Origin: GCA-002840305 sp964609365
Lineage (GTDB): Bacteria; Patescibacteriota; Patescibacteriia; Patescibacteriales; UBA12465
Reading direction: 5' to 3'
Length of the DNA stretch: 20,723 nucleotides
Assembly: GCA_964609365.1 (NCBI GenBank)
Contig: CAZSRC010000015.1
Location: 1 to 20,723 of the forward strand
Every line of letters begins with the position of its first letter. Within the stretch, counting starts at the first letter, position 1. The notes beneath the pieces were generated by a model that saw only the letters and a list, made by a program, of their open reading frames with translations, searched no databases and had not been told where the DNA came from. The position numbers and the translations under genes were made by a program. Positions 7,045 through 16,954 of this stretch are shown piece by piece.

Positions 7045-7875
7045 ATGGACATATTAAAGCAAACATTAGAATTATGTAAGATGTATGATATCAAGCCCGA
7101 AAAATCTAAGGGCCAAAATTTTCTTATTAATGAAAGTGTTTACGAAAAAATAATAGAAAGCGCTAATTTAAATAAAGATGATACTGTTTTAGAGGTTGGT
7201 CCTGGCTTGGGTTTTTTGACTTTTAAATTAGCAAAAAAAGCTAAAAAAGTAATAGCAGTAGAGATAGATTCAAAAATTAGTGATTTTTTACAAACATCAA
7301 TTCAGGCTCAAGAAATAAAAAATATTAAAGTTTTTAATAAAGATATCTTAAAAGCTAAAGGATCTAATTTTTCTAAAATTGGTAAATATAAAATAGTCTC
7401 TAACTTACCATATAATATTAGTTCTATTTTTTTAAGAAAATTTTTAAGCTTATCAAATAAGCCAGAGTTAATTATTTTAATGTTACAAAAAGAAGTTGTT
7501 GAGAGAATTATAGCCAAACCCCCTAAAATGAGTCTTTTAGCTGTATCTGTCCAATTTTATTCAGATGTGGCCCTGATTTTAAATGTCCCTAGTGATGATT
7601 TTTATCCAGCCCCAGAAGTTAATAGTGCGATTATTAAAATAACTCCAAATAAAAAAAGACTAGAGTCCTATGAAGAGGAGAAAAAATTTTTTAGTTTATT
7701 AAGAATAGCTTTTAAGTCCAAGAGGAAAATGTTAAAAAACAATTTATCTAGTGGCCTAAATTTAAAAATGGAAGAAGTTTTAAAATGCTTGAATGATTTA
7801 AAAATAGATGAAAAAACTAGGCCAGAACAATTAAATATAGATGATTGGTTAAAAGTTTATAAAAAATTAGGGTAA
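7045..7875 (+). CDS. rsmA: 16S rRNA (adenine(1518)-N6/adenine(1519)-N6)-dimethyltransferase
   Basis: A 276-residue RNA methyltransferase (KsgA/RsmA) that dimethylates two adjacent adenines in the helix 45 loop of 16S rRNA, using S-adenosylmethionine, late in small-subunit assembly. Visible are KSKGQNFLIN (residues 20-29), the SAM motif I VLEVGPGLGFLT (about 48-59), AVEID (motif II acidic residue), and the catalytic NLPY motif at 120-123. The C-terminal domain includes FKSKRKMLKNNL and RPEQLNIDDWL, both typical. It is the last gene of the plus-strand operon that starts at 5409. A new promoter-like sequence follows at once. Confidence 0.95.
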   Translation: MDILKQTLELCKMYDIKPEKSKGQNFLINESVYEKIIESANLNKDDTVLEVGPGLGFLTFKLAKKAKKVIAVEIDSKISDFLQTSIQAQEIKNIKVFNKDILKAKGSNFSKIGKYKIVSNLPYNISSIFLRKFLSLSNKPELIILMLQKEVVERIIAKPPKMSLLAVSVQFYSDVALILNVPSDDFYPAPEVNSAIIKITPNKKRLESYEEEKKFFSLLRIAFKSKRKMLKNNLSSGLNLKMEEVLKCLNDLKIDEKTRPEQLNIDDWLKVYKKLG

Positions 7876-7880
7876 GAGTA

Positions 7881-7907
7881 TTGCTTTTTTATTAAAAATA
7901 TTATAAT
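7881..7907 (+). promoter_or_regulatory. Putative promoter giving a leaderless or near-leaderless transcript
   Basis: A perfect TATAAT at 7902-7907 with a possible TTGCTT -35 at 7881-7886 (15-bp spacer, shorter than ideal). The next ATG is at 7916, only 8 bp past the -10 box, so transcription would start on or just before the start codon. It lies in the 40-bp gap after ksgA and would separate the surface-protein genes from the housekeeping operon. Confidence 0.45.
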
Positions 7908-7915
7908 ATTTTATT

Positions 7916-8578
7916 ATGAATGAAAATTTTAAAATGGATAAAGATAGAAAAATAGCCTTAGCTGTGTTAGGTGTTTTTAGCATAGTTATTATTATTTTTG
8001 GTTTTGCTAGTTTTAGCTCTAGCATCAATGATCCTTTCTCTTATAAAAATATTACTCCTCAAGATTCTTTAAACTCTCAAAAAAATTCAAATAGTAATAA
8101 TAGCTGTTTAAATGGTGATTGCTCAAATGAAAAACTTGATTCTAGCAATTTAGATTTAAAATTAATAGATACTGATGGAGATGGTCTTTCCGATTGGGAT
8201 GAACTTTTTATTTATCAAACATCCCCATATTTAGAGGATACTGATGGAGATGGGTTAACTGATTTTGAAGAGGTTATTACTTATAAAACAAATCCTAATT
8301 GTCCAGAAGGTCAAGAATGTTCTGGGTCTTTTGCTCAGCAAAGTGATCAAAATAATTTAAATAACAATCAAGTTGATGATTTTTATAATTATTTAAATAT
8401 TTTAGATAATCAAGATTCTAATATAGCAACTAATACCAATCCAGTTAATGCAGATATTTCAGATGCACAATCTTTAAGAAAATCTTTAATTCAAGGTGGC
8501 ATTAAAGAAGATGATTTAAAAAAAATTAGTGATGAAGAATTAATAAAACTATATCAAGAAGCTTTAGTAGAGTTATAA
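7916..8578 (+). CDS. Membrane-anchored protein with thrombospondin type 3-like Ca2+ repeats
   Basis: A 220-residue protein with a short cytoplasmic start, one membrane helix (about residues 13-35), then an acidic, Asn/Ser/Asp-rich outside part. Two calcium-binding repeats begin at residues 85 and 108: DTDGDGLSDWDELFIYQTSP and DTDGDGLTDFEEVITYKTNP. They match the DxDxDGxxDxxE thrombospondin type 3 pattern. One cysteine pair flanks the helix side (CLNGDC) and another follows the repeats (NCPEGQEC). The C-terminal 35 residues look helical and acidic. Such proteins are usually surface or wall components needing Ca2+ to fold. It is 16 bp before the giant secreted protein, suggesting co-expression and possibly a shared structure. 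No enzymatic domain is seen. Confidence 0.75.
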   Translation: MNENFKMDKDRKIALAVLGVFSIVIIIFGFASFSSSINDPFSYKNITPQDSLNSQKNSNSNNSCLNGDCSNEKLDSSNLDLKLIDTDGDGLSDWDELFIYQTSPYLEDTDGDGLTDFEEVITYKTNPNCPEGQECSGSFAQQSDQNNLNNNQVDDFYNYLNILDNQDSNIATNTNPVNADISDAQSLRKSLIQGGIKEDDLKKISDEELIKLYQEALVEL

Positions 8579-8594
8579 TAATATTTTAAAATAT

Positions 8595-11500
8595 ATGTTT
8601 AAAAAGAAAACTGATTTTAATAAAAAGTGGATAACTACCTACTTATTTATTTTTATTTTATTATTTAGTTTTTTTATTAATAATAAAAATGCGAGTGCTC
8701 AACTGGTCACTTGGGATCCAACTGGTTTTGCTCAGCAAATGCTTGATTACGCCATACAAACTACTCAAACTACAGAGGTTATAAAAAAAACTATTTGGGA
8801 TAAAATTTTAGAACAATTAAAAAAAGTTGGTGCTAATCTTTATCAGACAACATTAACAACGGCTTTAAATACTTTTGCATATGATGCTGCTAGTTATATT
8901 GCTACTGCTGATAAAGGAAAACCTTTATTTCCTTCAGATTATCTTACAGAATATGCTAAAAAAATGGGAGATGTCGCTATTTCTGAATTTGTAGAAACGA
9001 TTAGCAAGGATTGGCAAATTGATTTATGCCGACCAGGTGTTAATGCTAGAATTAATATGGGACTTGGTTTAGTTAGTAGCTCTAAGCCTAGTCCAAGTGT
9101 TTCTTGTTCTTGGCAAGAAATGAAAAGTAATTGGCAAAATGAATATGATAAATGGGCAGATATTTATAATGATGAAGGTAATAGTAGATGGAAATATATT
9201 GATAGCGTTGCAAAATCTTTTCATCCAACTGGCAATGACGTTACAATAGCTTTAAATCTTTTTGAAAAAAAAGATATTATATCTCAGGAAGAAAATAAAA
9301 AAATGGCAGAACAAATAAAAGCAAATAATGGTTGGTTAGATTTAAGAAATATTGGAGGCAAGCAAATATCTCATCCTGGCGATGCCTCAGATAAATTGAA
9401 GCAAGCACAAAATTTACAAACTCAAAACTTCGGTAAATTTACTGGAGAGGCCTTTGTTGATGCGGCTAATATTTTTATAAATCAATTAAGTATTGCTGGT
9501 TTTAATAGATTATTATCTGAAATAGGAAAAAAGGCTAGTGAGCCAGAATCATCTTCAGGTCATTATCTTTATAATGTTAATTCTTCAGCGGGAGCATATA
9601 GTGGTAGTGGTCTGACAGAGTCTTTGAAAAAAATAATAAAACCTCGTTTTAATGTTAAATCAGATTATAATATTTTAGCTGATTTAGTTGTTTGTATTGA
9701 TAATAATAACCCACTACCAACTAACTGTGTTATTGATAATAGATTTTCTCAGGCAGTCCAAAATAGAAATACAGTGGCTCAGGCAATTGAGAATGGTTAT
9801 CTAAGCCAAGATTTAATTTTTACTGAAGACACTCCTATTGGCTCTGGTTTTGATAGCAGATCCTTGATGATACTTAGGAAATTTAGAATTATTCCTATTG
9901 GCTGGGAAGAGGCTTTTGCTAGGATTCAAGAAAAAAGAGATCAGAAAGGATTTAATTATACTTTAATGGACATGATTTCTTGTTATAGCCCCAATGATGA
10001 GTTTGAAACTTTTAGTCAGGGTTTTATTAGATCTAATTTCGAAAATCATTCTTGGTGTGAAAATTTAATTGATCCTCACTGGGTTTTAAAATCACCTTTA
10101 AATTATTGTAAAAAAGAAGGATCCGGAGGATATATAATGGTTAAACAAGCTGTTAATATTCCTGAAATAAATGTTAATCCTACCGATGTAGCTAATAATC
10201 CAGTTACTATAAGTGATCCAAATTCAAATATTAATCCAATTGTTATATCAAGATCTACAAATTATTGTGCTGATGAGCAGTCTTGTATAAAAGAAAAATC
10301 CGATGGTTCTTGTGAGCTTTACGGTTATTGTGTTGAAGAAAAAAGAAATTGGAATTTTGGCGAAGATGCTTGTGATCCAGTTTTTAATACTTGTGAATCT
10401 TTTACCAGTTCTTCAAATGGTAAAAAATTAGCATTATTAAAAAATACAATTGATTACGGTTCTTGTAATGCTGATAATGCCGGTTGCTCTCTATATGTTA
10501 GCTCTGGTATTTTTTCTAGCACTACTTCAAAGGTAGCTTGGAATAATTCTCAGTCTATTTATTTTAATAATAAAGTAGAGTCATGTTCTGTTAGCTCTGA
10601 AGGTTGTACAGAACTTATTCGAACAATACCAGGCATCGGACATAACTTTTTAGTTAATGGAGATTTTGAACAAAATTTATCTCAAGGAAATTGGTCTAAT
10701 TTTTCTACTAGTTCCAATTCTTATTCAGGAAATGTGTCTCTTGAATTAAATACAGCTCTTAATAAAAATTTAGCTGTGGCAGTTGATAATTACTCTATTG
10801 CTGGACAAAGCTATACCTTATCTTTTTATTCTTCTTGCTCTGGATCAGCTAGCTCAACCGTTAGCTTGGGTTCAAAAAATCAAGACATAGCTCCTAGTCC
10901 TGGCTTTGAATATCAGGCAATAACTTTTAATTATCCATCTAATTATTCTTCAAGCAATATTGAATTTAGCATTATTCCATCACTTGGAAATTCTTGTTTA
11001 ATAGACAATATAAAATTAGAAAGAGGAACTATTGGAACTTTTTATTCAAATTATCGCGGTAATGGTTTGGTTTATCAAAAAATGATTCCAAGTTACTTGG
11101 AGAGTTTATGTTATCAGGATCCTTTTTCTGCTAATCCTAATTATAGACTAAAAAGTAATGCTCCTTCTGAATGCTTTAAGTATGCTAGAATTTGTAATAA
11201 AAATGAGATTGGATGTGATTTATTTACATCTGCTTATAATATAAAAATAACCGCCAAAAGTGTAGAAAAAGATTATTGTCCCGAGCAATGTGTTGGATAT
11301 GATGTTTATGTTCAAAACAATACTTTATTTGAATCAAATCAGGTAGAAAAATTTATTCCAGGCTCAGCTTTAACATGTAGCGCCAATGATTTATCTTGTA
11401 CAGAATTTACAAATCTAGATACGATTTCTGAAGGCGGAGAGTCAAGAGAGTATTATTCTAGCTTAAAACATTGTATTAAACCTAGTCAGGGCTCTTGTGA

Positions 11501-13704
11501 TAGTTTTTATTCTTGGGCTGGAAGCGACGAAAGCGGGTATCAGTTAAAGTCTTTTTCATTAGAAAAGTCAAATACTGGACTTATACCAAAATTAACAGAA
11601 GGTATTCTAGAGGCTTCATCTGGAATTTATACTCATAAAATTAATGGAACGATTATTTGTAGCCAAAATATACATTCACTAGCCATTTCTAATCCAGCAT
11701 ATAATCCTGATTGTCAGGAATTTTATAATCAATCTGGTGAAAGAATTTATGCTCTTTATTCTAAAACTATAAGTTGCTCTGAAGATTGCAAGGTTTATAG
11801 AATGACTGATAAAAATATTAATCAAGAAATTGGCAATAGTTCTGATTGTAGTGCTTTGGGATCTAATATTTCTCATTGGGATTCTAGTCTAAATCTTTGT
11901 TACCATTGTTTAGGTGGTGGAAGATGGGATTCTTCTCAAGGAGCTTGTTTATATAACGCTATACCAGGAGAAGGAAAGGTTTGTTCTGCTTCTAGTAATA
12001 ATTGCCGTGAATATAACGGAAACTCTGGAAATAGTGTTAGAATTATTAGTTCCCATGATTTTAATAATGGTTTAGGCAATTGGACTGATGACGTAGCTAC
12101 TAGCTCTGAGTCATTATCTCAGGGCGGTAAATCAATGAAAGTTTCAGGATCAGCACAGCTCAAAGTTGGATCATTGGTTAAAGAAGGATCTTCTTATGTT
12201 ATAAAATTTTTAGCAAAAAATACCCAGGCAAAAAACATTTCTATTATGCTTGCTAATACAGATGATCTATCGCCAGAAAATATTAGTATGTTTGGATTAA
12301 GTGGTGAAAATAATAATTTTAGTTTAAGTTTGCCAGCTAGCAATGACTGGAAGCTTTATCAAGTTAATCTTGACAATTTAAATCACAAGGTTACTGAAAA
12401 TGAAGAATTAATTTTTAGTATAACCAGTGGATCAGGAGAATTTTATATTTCTAATATTGTTTTATTAGAAATTAGTAATAGATATTATCTAATTAAAAAT
12501 TCTTGGAATACTCCAAATATTTGTTATTATGATACTGCAAATGTTTATCAAGGTATTAATTATAATTTGGGTTGCCAAAATTATTCTGATCGCTCAAATC
12601 GCAATCATTCTTTGAGGCATTTTAGTAGTTTGTGTGATAACTCTGCTGTTGGTTGTGAGATGATGGTAAAAACTAATAATCATGATTCTAGTCAAGAAGT
12701 TTCCTTCCCTAATTATAATATAACAATTCCTGCTGATAAATTTATTCCAGTAGTATTTAGTCCGGAAAAATCTTGTAGCGCTGAAAATAAGGGTTGTTCA
12801 CGTTTCGGTAAATTAATAGCCAGTAATGCTTATACTGTTGCTCAAAATATTTATCAAGATGTTTATTTAAAGAATAATCCAAATAAATATGATTTAACTT
12901 TATGTTCCGCCTCTGAATTAGGTTGTGATTCGTGGAGTTCTTCTGACTCTTCAGGTTTTTCATATTTTAAAGATCCCGGAGATAATATTTGTCAATGGAG
13001 AAAGGGTGTTGATGCTGGTAGTAATTTCGCTTGGTATAAAAAAGCAGTTAAAAAATGCTTTAACAGTTCTTCTAATATTTTTTCTAGTAATATTTGTCTT
13101 TCTGCTAGTGATTGTCCATCTTCTCAGGAGTGCAAACTAGATACTAGGGATTTTTTATGTCCAGTGGATAGTTTAAAAACTATTGGTTTTGGTGGTAATA
13201 GTCCTATCTATCAACCCAAGGAAGAATTTGGTGTTAAGTGGGCTGGTCTTTGTCCTATGACTCAATCTAGTTGTACTGAGTATTTAGATCCAGAGAGTTC
13301 TTTTAGTCCAAACATAGTCTTAAACCCCAATTTTTCTGACTTAGATGGAGATGGTTATGGTTTTGATCTTTGGCAATCATTAAATCCTGCTGGATATTTC
13401 TGTTCTGTTTCCTCGGGTTCGATAAATTGCTCCTCTAATGCAACCCTACCAATAGCACCTCTTAGCATTAATTATATTCAAACAGATCTAATGATTGAGC
13501 CCAATAAATTATATATACTTAAAACTAATGGGTCTCAAAATGCTAAAATCACCTGTTCAAGACCTATTTTTCAATTAAATCCAATAAGTAATCAGTTTTC
13601 TTCAGCTTATACTTTTTTAGAAGTTAGTCCAACTAGTAGTAAAAAAATATTTTATTCAGGTGAAAATAATGGAAATTGTTCTATCACTTATAGTAAGTCT
13701 AATT
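8595..13704 (+). CDS. Giant secreted Cys-rich, multi-domain surface protein, N-terminal part (runs into scaffold gap)
   Basis: The first about 1,703 residues of a giant protein, open up to the N run. Residues about 14-36 are a signal peptide or anchor ending in ASA. Residues about 37-480 are an alpha-helical region I do not recognise, starting VTWDPTGFAQQMLDYAIQ. After that come cysteine-rich linkers and jelly-roll modules resembling carbohydrate-binding CBM4/9-type domains: about 683-810 (FLVNGDFEQ to IDNIKLERG), about 1149-1292 (HDFNNGLGNW to SNIVLLEI) and one starting near 1574 (LNPNFSDLDGDG). Between them a C-x6-C-x2-(F/Y/W/hydrophobic) motif recurs at least nine times. Family membership is unknown; an adhesin-like or stalk function on the cell surface is inferred. 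There is no Shine-Dalgarno. It follows the Ca2+-repeat gene by 16 bp. Confidence 0.8.
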
Positions 13705-13804
13705 NNNNNNNNNNNNNNNNNNNNNNNNNNNNNNNNNNNNNNNNNNNNNNNNNNNNNNNNNNNNNNNNNNNNNNNNNNNNNNNNNNNNNNNNNNNNNNNN
13801 NNNN
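13705..13804. other. Scaffold gap (100 N) inside the giant surface-protein gene
   Basis: Exactly 100 N, the usual placeholder for a gap of unknown size. The reading frame before it is phase 3 (as 8595) and after it phase 2 (as 13805); both are open right up to the gap. The flanking sequences do not overlap each other. True length is unknown; for one continuous gene it must equal 2 modulo 3 to join the frames. Confidence 0.95.
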
Positions 13805-16800
13805 CAAAAAATTGCCTCAAATAATGAAAATTCCTTTTTCAATAAATTATTTAAGATTAAATCTGTTGATGCTCAAAATGATGATATTTCTATTGAAATA
13901 AAGCCCGTTGCCATTGATTATCAATTGAGCAAAAACTTGGATTTTTCTTCTTGTAATGCTAGCGCTGATTTAAGTAAGGGTTGCGTCTTGTTTAATGAGA
14001 GGGCTTTTAATGGTATTTCTGGATTAACTCCTTTAAATTATAATTCCTCTAATTACTCATCTTATGCTAGTTGTAATTCCGCTAATTGTGATGCTAATAA
14101 ACTGATTAGTGTTCAGCCAGACAGAGTTTGTGGCAAATGGCTTTCTTGTTATTCTTATATTTATGATCAAGAAAGTAATGAAAAAATTTGTCTAGAAATG
14201 GGAGAGTGTACAGCCTTTAATTATGATGGTTCTTGTTTCAACTTTTCTAAAGCACCAGATGGAGTTAGAAATTATACCCCAGGAAGAGATAATAATGCCT
14301 CAGGATACTCTCTTTTAAATAATGATTATTTAGCTAATATGAGTCAGGTTGGCCCAGGTTCAATTCTTTTTTCAGATAATTTTGAAAATAAAGCAAATCC
14401 TTTAAATAATTGGAAACATTTTTTATCCGAATCTGATTCTCTTGCTAGCACAACTCAGTGCTTAGTTAATAAACCTAATTCAGATATTATTAGAAATAGT
14501 AAAGTTATTTATCCTGCCTCTGGTCAAGCTTTCTTAAGAGTTGGAACTGGTAATTGTGGCGGAGGAAATGGAAATTTCTTAATAAATAATTCATCAATTC
14601 TATTATCTCCAAACTCCAAGTATTATTTAAGTTTAATGACTAATACAGAGGACTTGTCCAATGATGAAAAATTATATGTAAAAGTTATTGGTATTCTTCA
14701 GGGAGGTGATCCTGATTGGAATAATTCTATAACAAAAACTTTTTCTCGTTCAAAATATTGGCAAGAAAATTCTTTCTTAATAGAAACTAGATCTAATTGG
14801 CTTGGAGGAGTTAAGATTATTTTAGAGTCATCTCCAAACAATAGTGCTTATGTGGACAATATTAGAATAGAGCCAGTTTTAGAAGCAGTAAAGAATAATA
14901 AATTTATACCTGCTACTTGTAGGCTTTACCCAAGTCAAGATAGCTTATTGTGTGAAAGCGAAAATAAAAATTTTATTTCTAATGGTTGGTATGGATACTG
15001 CTTGCAAAAAGATCCTAAAAATCCAGATGTTTGCTTGCTTTGGTATCCGATTGATGCTATCAAGGGAAAATCTTCAGAATCTTCTTCTTCTTTTACTGGT
15101 TATCCTAGTACTGGAGGACCTAAGCCTTATTATTGTGCGCAGATGAATGCTGATTTTGAAATGATAGAATATAGAAAGGCCTTTTTGTTAACATATAAGG
15201 CTTATAATCCAGGGTCATCATCATGTATGTTTTATGCAAATTTTATTTATGGATATGGAGCATCGGGTTGCCCCAATGGTTATTCAATACTAGAAGTTGG
15301 TGCAAGCATTTCACATGCAACAAATGGCTCTGATAGGTGTAATCAAGGCGATGATTGGTCAAATAGTAAAGATTGTGTAAAAATGAGATATTGTATTCCA
15401 ACATCAGAATCATCAAGTGTTGTTATTTGTGACGCTAATGGCACGGATGGTAATAATAATAATAGCAATCCCTGTAATTTATATCAAAGAACTCAAGATA
15501 TAGGTGCTTTACCTCCCCCTTTTAATGCAATACCTCGATATGAACTTTTTTCTCCTTTGCCTCAAGGAAGTTGGCCAGACCCTCCAAGCTCAGTTAATAA
15601 AAAATTTGACAACTTAAATCTTCCTCAAGGGTGGACCAAAATACCTGGTCCTTGTTTTGGGGCTGATGTTGATAATGTTGATAATGGATCTTATGATTTT
15701 TTTATACTAACAAATAATACTGGGTGGTATAAATATGATGGTTTTGCTTCCTCTTATTTCCGTCCTCCATATTTTTTTCATGATGAAGCTATTCATGGAA
15801 ATAAAATCTGGGATTACGCTGATTCTAGTTTAAAAAATGTTTCAGATTACACCCCTCGTTGTAGCCAAATAGTACAAGGAGAGATTCCTTGGGCTCAAAG
15901 ATTAAAAAATTATAATGATAGTATTCAGAAGCTTTATTTTCCAAATTTTACTACGCACAATGTTTACAATCAATATAAATTAGCCTCTCCAGGAAATCCC
16001 TTTGGAGCTATTGTTTTAGGAGATGCTACTGCCCCTTCTGACCCTGTTTATGCTGGTAAACCAACCACTACAGATCCTAGTGCTCAATATGGCCTACCTT
16101 ATTCTTGTACTAGTTCAAGAGAGGTGTACTTATCAACTAGCTTTCAAAATGCTTGCAACTCTTTATACTATAATGCTATTTCAAATAGGGTTTTAGCAAC
16201 AACAAGTCTAGATAGCTCTTTTAATACAGTTAGATACACTCCAGATAGCAATTCACTTGCCTTTAAGCCTTTCTTAAAAAATATTTGGTTAAAAGTTACT
16301 AATATACTTGGTGGAACAGGACTATGGCTAGATTATAATGATTCAAGATTTGAAGGAAATACAACAACGATTAATTCTTCTACAGGATCAAGGCCTGCCG
16401 ATGACTTATCTTATAAGGCTTATTTTCCAGAAATAAGCAATGTCAAGCTAAGTAATAATCTAGGAATCCAAGTTCCTGCTAGTAGCGACCAAATTTATAC
16501 CATCACTAACCCTGGTTATTACACTTTGTCATTCAATACCAAGGTTGATTTAGAGCAGGTACCTATAGCTAATTTGAGAATTAGAATAAAAAATACAATA
16601 ATTAACGATTGGTCTGGCACAGATGGATTGTTGGAGTTTTCTAATTTAGATCAAATGTCTTCCTCTGCTAATCCTCATAGAGTTATTCGTTATTTAAATC
16701 CAGGAAATTATAAAATACTTATCAAGGTTGAAGATAACTGGGGATTTTATAAGTGCGTCGGAAGAAATGGTTTTGCTAATATTAATAATCTTGACTGTAG

Positions 16801-16861
16801 TAATTGTTGTAAAAATAATTTTGTAACCGCTAGCAGTATTTGTGAAAGTTGTAATAATTAA
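13805..16861 (+). CDS. Giant secreted Cys-rich surface protein, C-terminal part (continues from scaffold gap)
   Basis: An open frame from the first base after the gap to the TAA at 16859-16861, 1,018 residues. It has no N-terminal signal of its own. The first codons are already coding-like and the style matches the upstream part (Cys-rich linkers, Ser/Asn-rich, jelly-roll modules), so I treat it as the end of the same gene, at least about 2,720 residues in total. A CBM4/9-like module spans about residues 187-358 of this part (ILFSDNFENK to VDNIRIEPV). Near the end, residues about 872-980 look like an Ig/PKD-like beta-sandwich (ITNPGYYTLSFNTKVDLEQ). The last 30 residues hold a dense cluster of six cysteines (DCSNCCKNN, ICESCNN). 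No sortase motif or C-terminal membrane anchor is seen. A second gene starting inside the gap cannot be excluded. Confidence 0.75.
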   Translation, partial: QKIASNNENSFFNKLFKIKSVDAQNDDISIEIKPVAIDYQLSKNLDFSSCNASADLSKGCVLFNERAFNGISGLTPLNYNSSNYSSYASCNSANCDANKLISVQPDRVCGKWLSCYSYIYDQESNEKICLEMGECTAFNYDGSCFNFSKAPDGVRNYTPGRDNNASGYSLLNNDYLANMSQVGPGSILFSDNFENKANPLNNWKHFLSESDSLASTTQCLVNKPNSDIIRNSKVIYPASGQAFLRVGTGNCGGGNGNFLINNSSILLSPNSKYYLSLMTNTEDLSNDEKLYVKVIGILQGGDPDWNNSITKTFSRSKYWQENSFLIETRSNWLGGVKIILESSPNNSAYVDNIRIEPVLEAVKNNKFIPATCRLYPSQDSLLCESENKNFISNGWYGYCLQKDPKNPDVCLLWYPIDAIKGKSSESSSSFTGYPSTGGPKPYYCAQMNADFEMIEYRKAFLLTYKAYNPGSSSCMFYANFIYGYGASGCPNGYSILEVGASISHATNGSDRCNQGDDWSNSKDCVKMRYCIPTSESSSVVICDANGTDGNNNNSNPCNLYQRTQDIGALPPPFNAIPRYELFSPLPQGSWPDPPSSVNKKFDNLNLPQGWTKIPGPCFGADVDNVDNGSYDFFILTNNTGWYKYDGFASSYFRPPYFFHDEAIHGNKIWDYADSSLKNVSDYTPRCSQIVQGEIPWAQRLKNYNDSIQKLYFPNFTTHNVYNQYKLASPGNPFGAIVLGDATAPSDPVYAGKPTTTDPSAQYGLPYSCTSSREVYLSTSFQNACNSLYYNAISNRVLATTSLDSSFNTVRYTPDSNSLAFKPFLKNIWLKVTNILGGTGLWLDYNDSRFEGNTTTINSSTGSRPADDLSYKAYFPEISNVKLSNNLGIQVPASSDQIYTITNPGYYTLSFNTKVDLEQVPIANLRIRIKNTIINDWSGTDGLLEFSNLDQMSSSANPHRVIRYLNPGNYKILIKVEDNWGFYKCVGRNGFANINNLDCSNCCKNNFVTASSICESCNN

Positions 16862-16872
16862 AATTTTTTATA

Positions 16873-16901
16873 TTGACAAAATTTAAAAATATTGTTAATA
16901 T
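16873..16901 (+). promoter_or_regulatory. Promoter of the T9SS-tailed protein gene
   Basis: A perfect TTGACA -35 box at 16873-16878, then TAATAT (4 of 6 matches to TATAAT) at 16896-16901 with a 17-bp spacer. A perfect TATAAT lies just after at 16903-16908, but its 24-bp spacing is too long. It sits 12 bp after the giant gene and predicts a leader of about 45 bases. No Bacteroidota-type TAnnTTTG -7 box is visible. Confidence 0.6.
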
Positions 16902-16940
16902 TTATAATTAAAAATAAAGTTCATTAAAAATTAAAAAATA

Positions 16941-16948
16941 GAAAGGAA
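16941..16948 (+). promoter_or_regulatory. Shine-Dalgarno sequence (GAAAGGAA), the only clear one in the window
   Basis: GAAAGGAA ends 6 bases before the ATG at 16955, a standard position for pairing to the 16S rRNA tail. Starts of the other genes here are preceded by A/T-only or non-matching sequence, so this site fixes the start and sets the gene apart. Confidence 0.7.
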
Positions 16949-16954
16949 AATAAA

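Noticed and set aside
8574..8579. TATAAT overlapping the stop codon of the Ca2+-repeat gene as promoter of the giant gene
   Set aside because: No -35 box at a useful distance and the genes are only 16 bp apart; co-transcription is simpler.
13805..13901. Continuation of the upstream frame (phase 3) across the gap to a stop near 13901
   Set aside because: Those codons result only from the arbitrary 100-N spacing; the phase 2 frame is the real coding frame after the gap.
13925..16861. A separate gene starting at the TTG at 13925
   Set aside because: The frame is open upstream to the gap edge at 13805 with coding-like sequence; there is no signal peptide or ribosome site at the TTG.
16903..16908. 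Perfect TATAAT as the -10 box paired with TTGACA at 16873
   Set aside because: The 24-bp spacer is too long for sigma-70; TAATAT at 16896 fits better. It could still act alone with a weaker -35.
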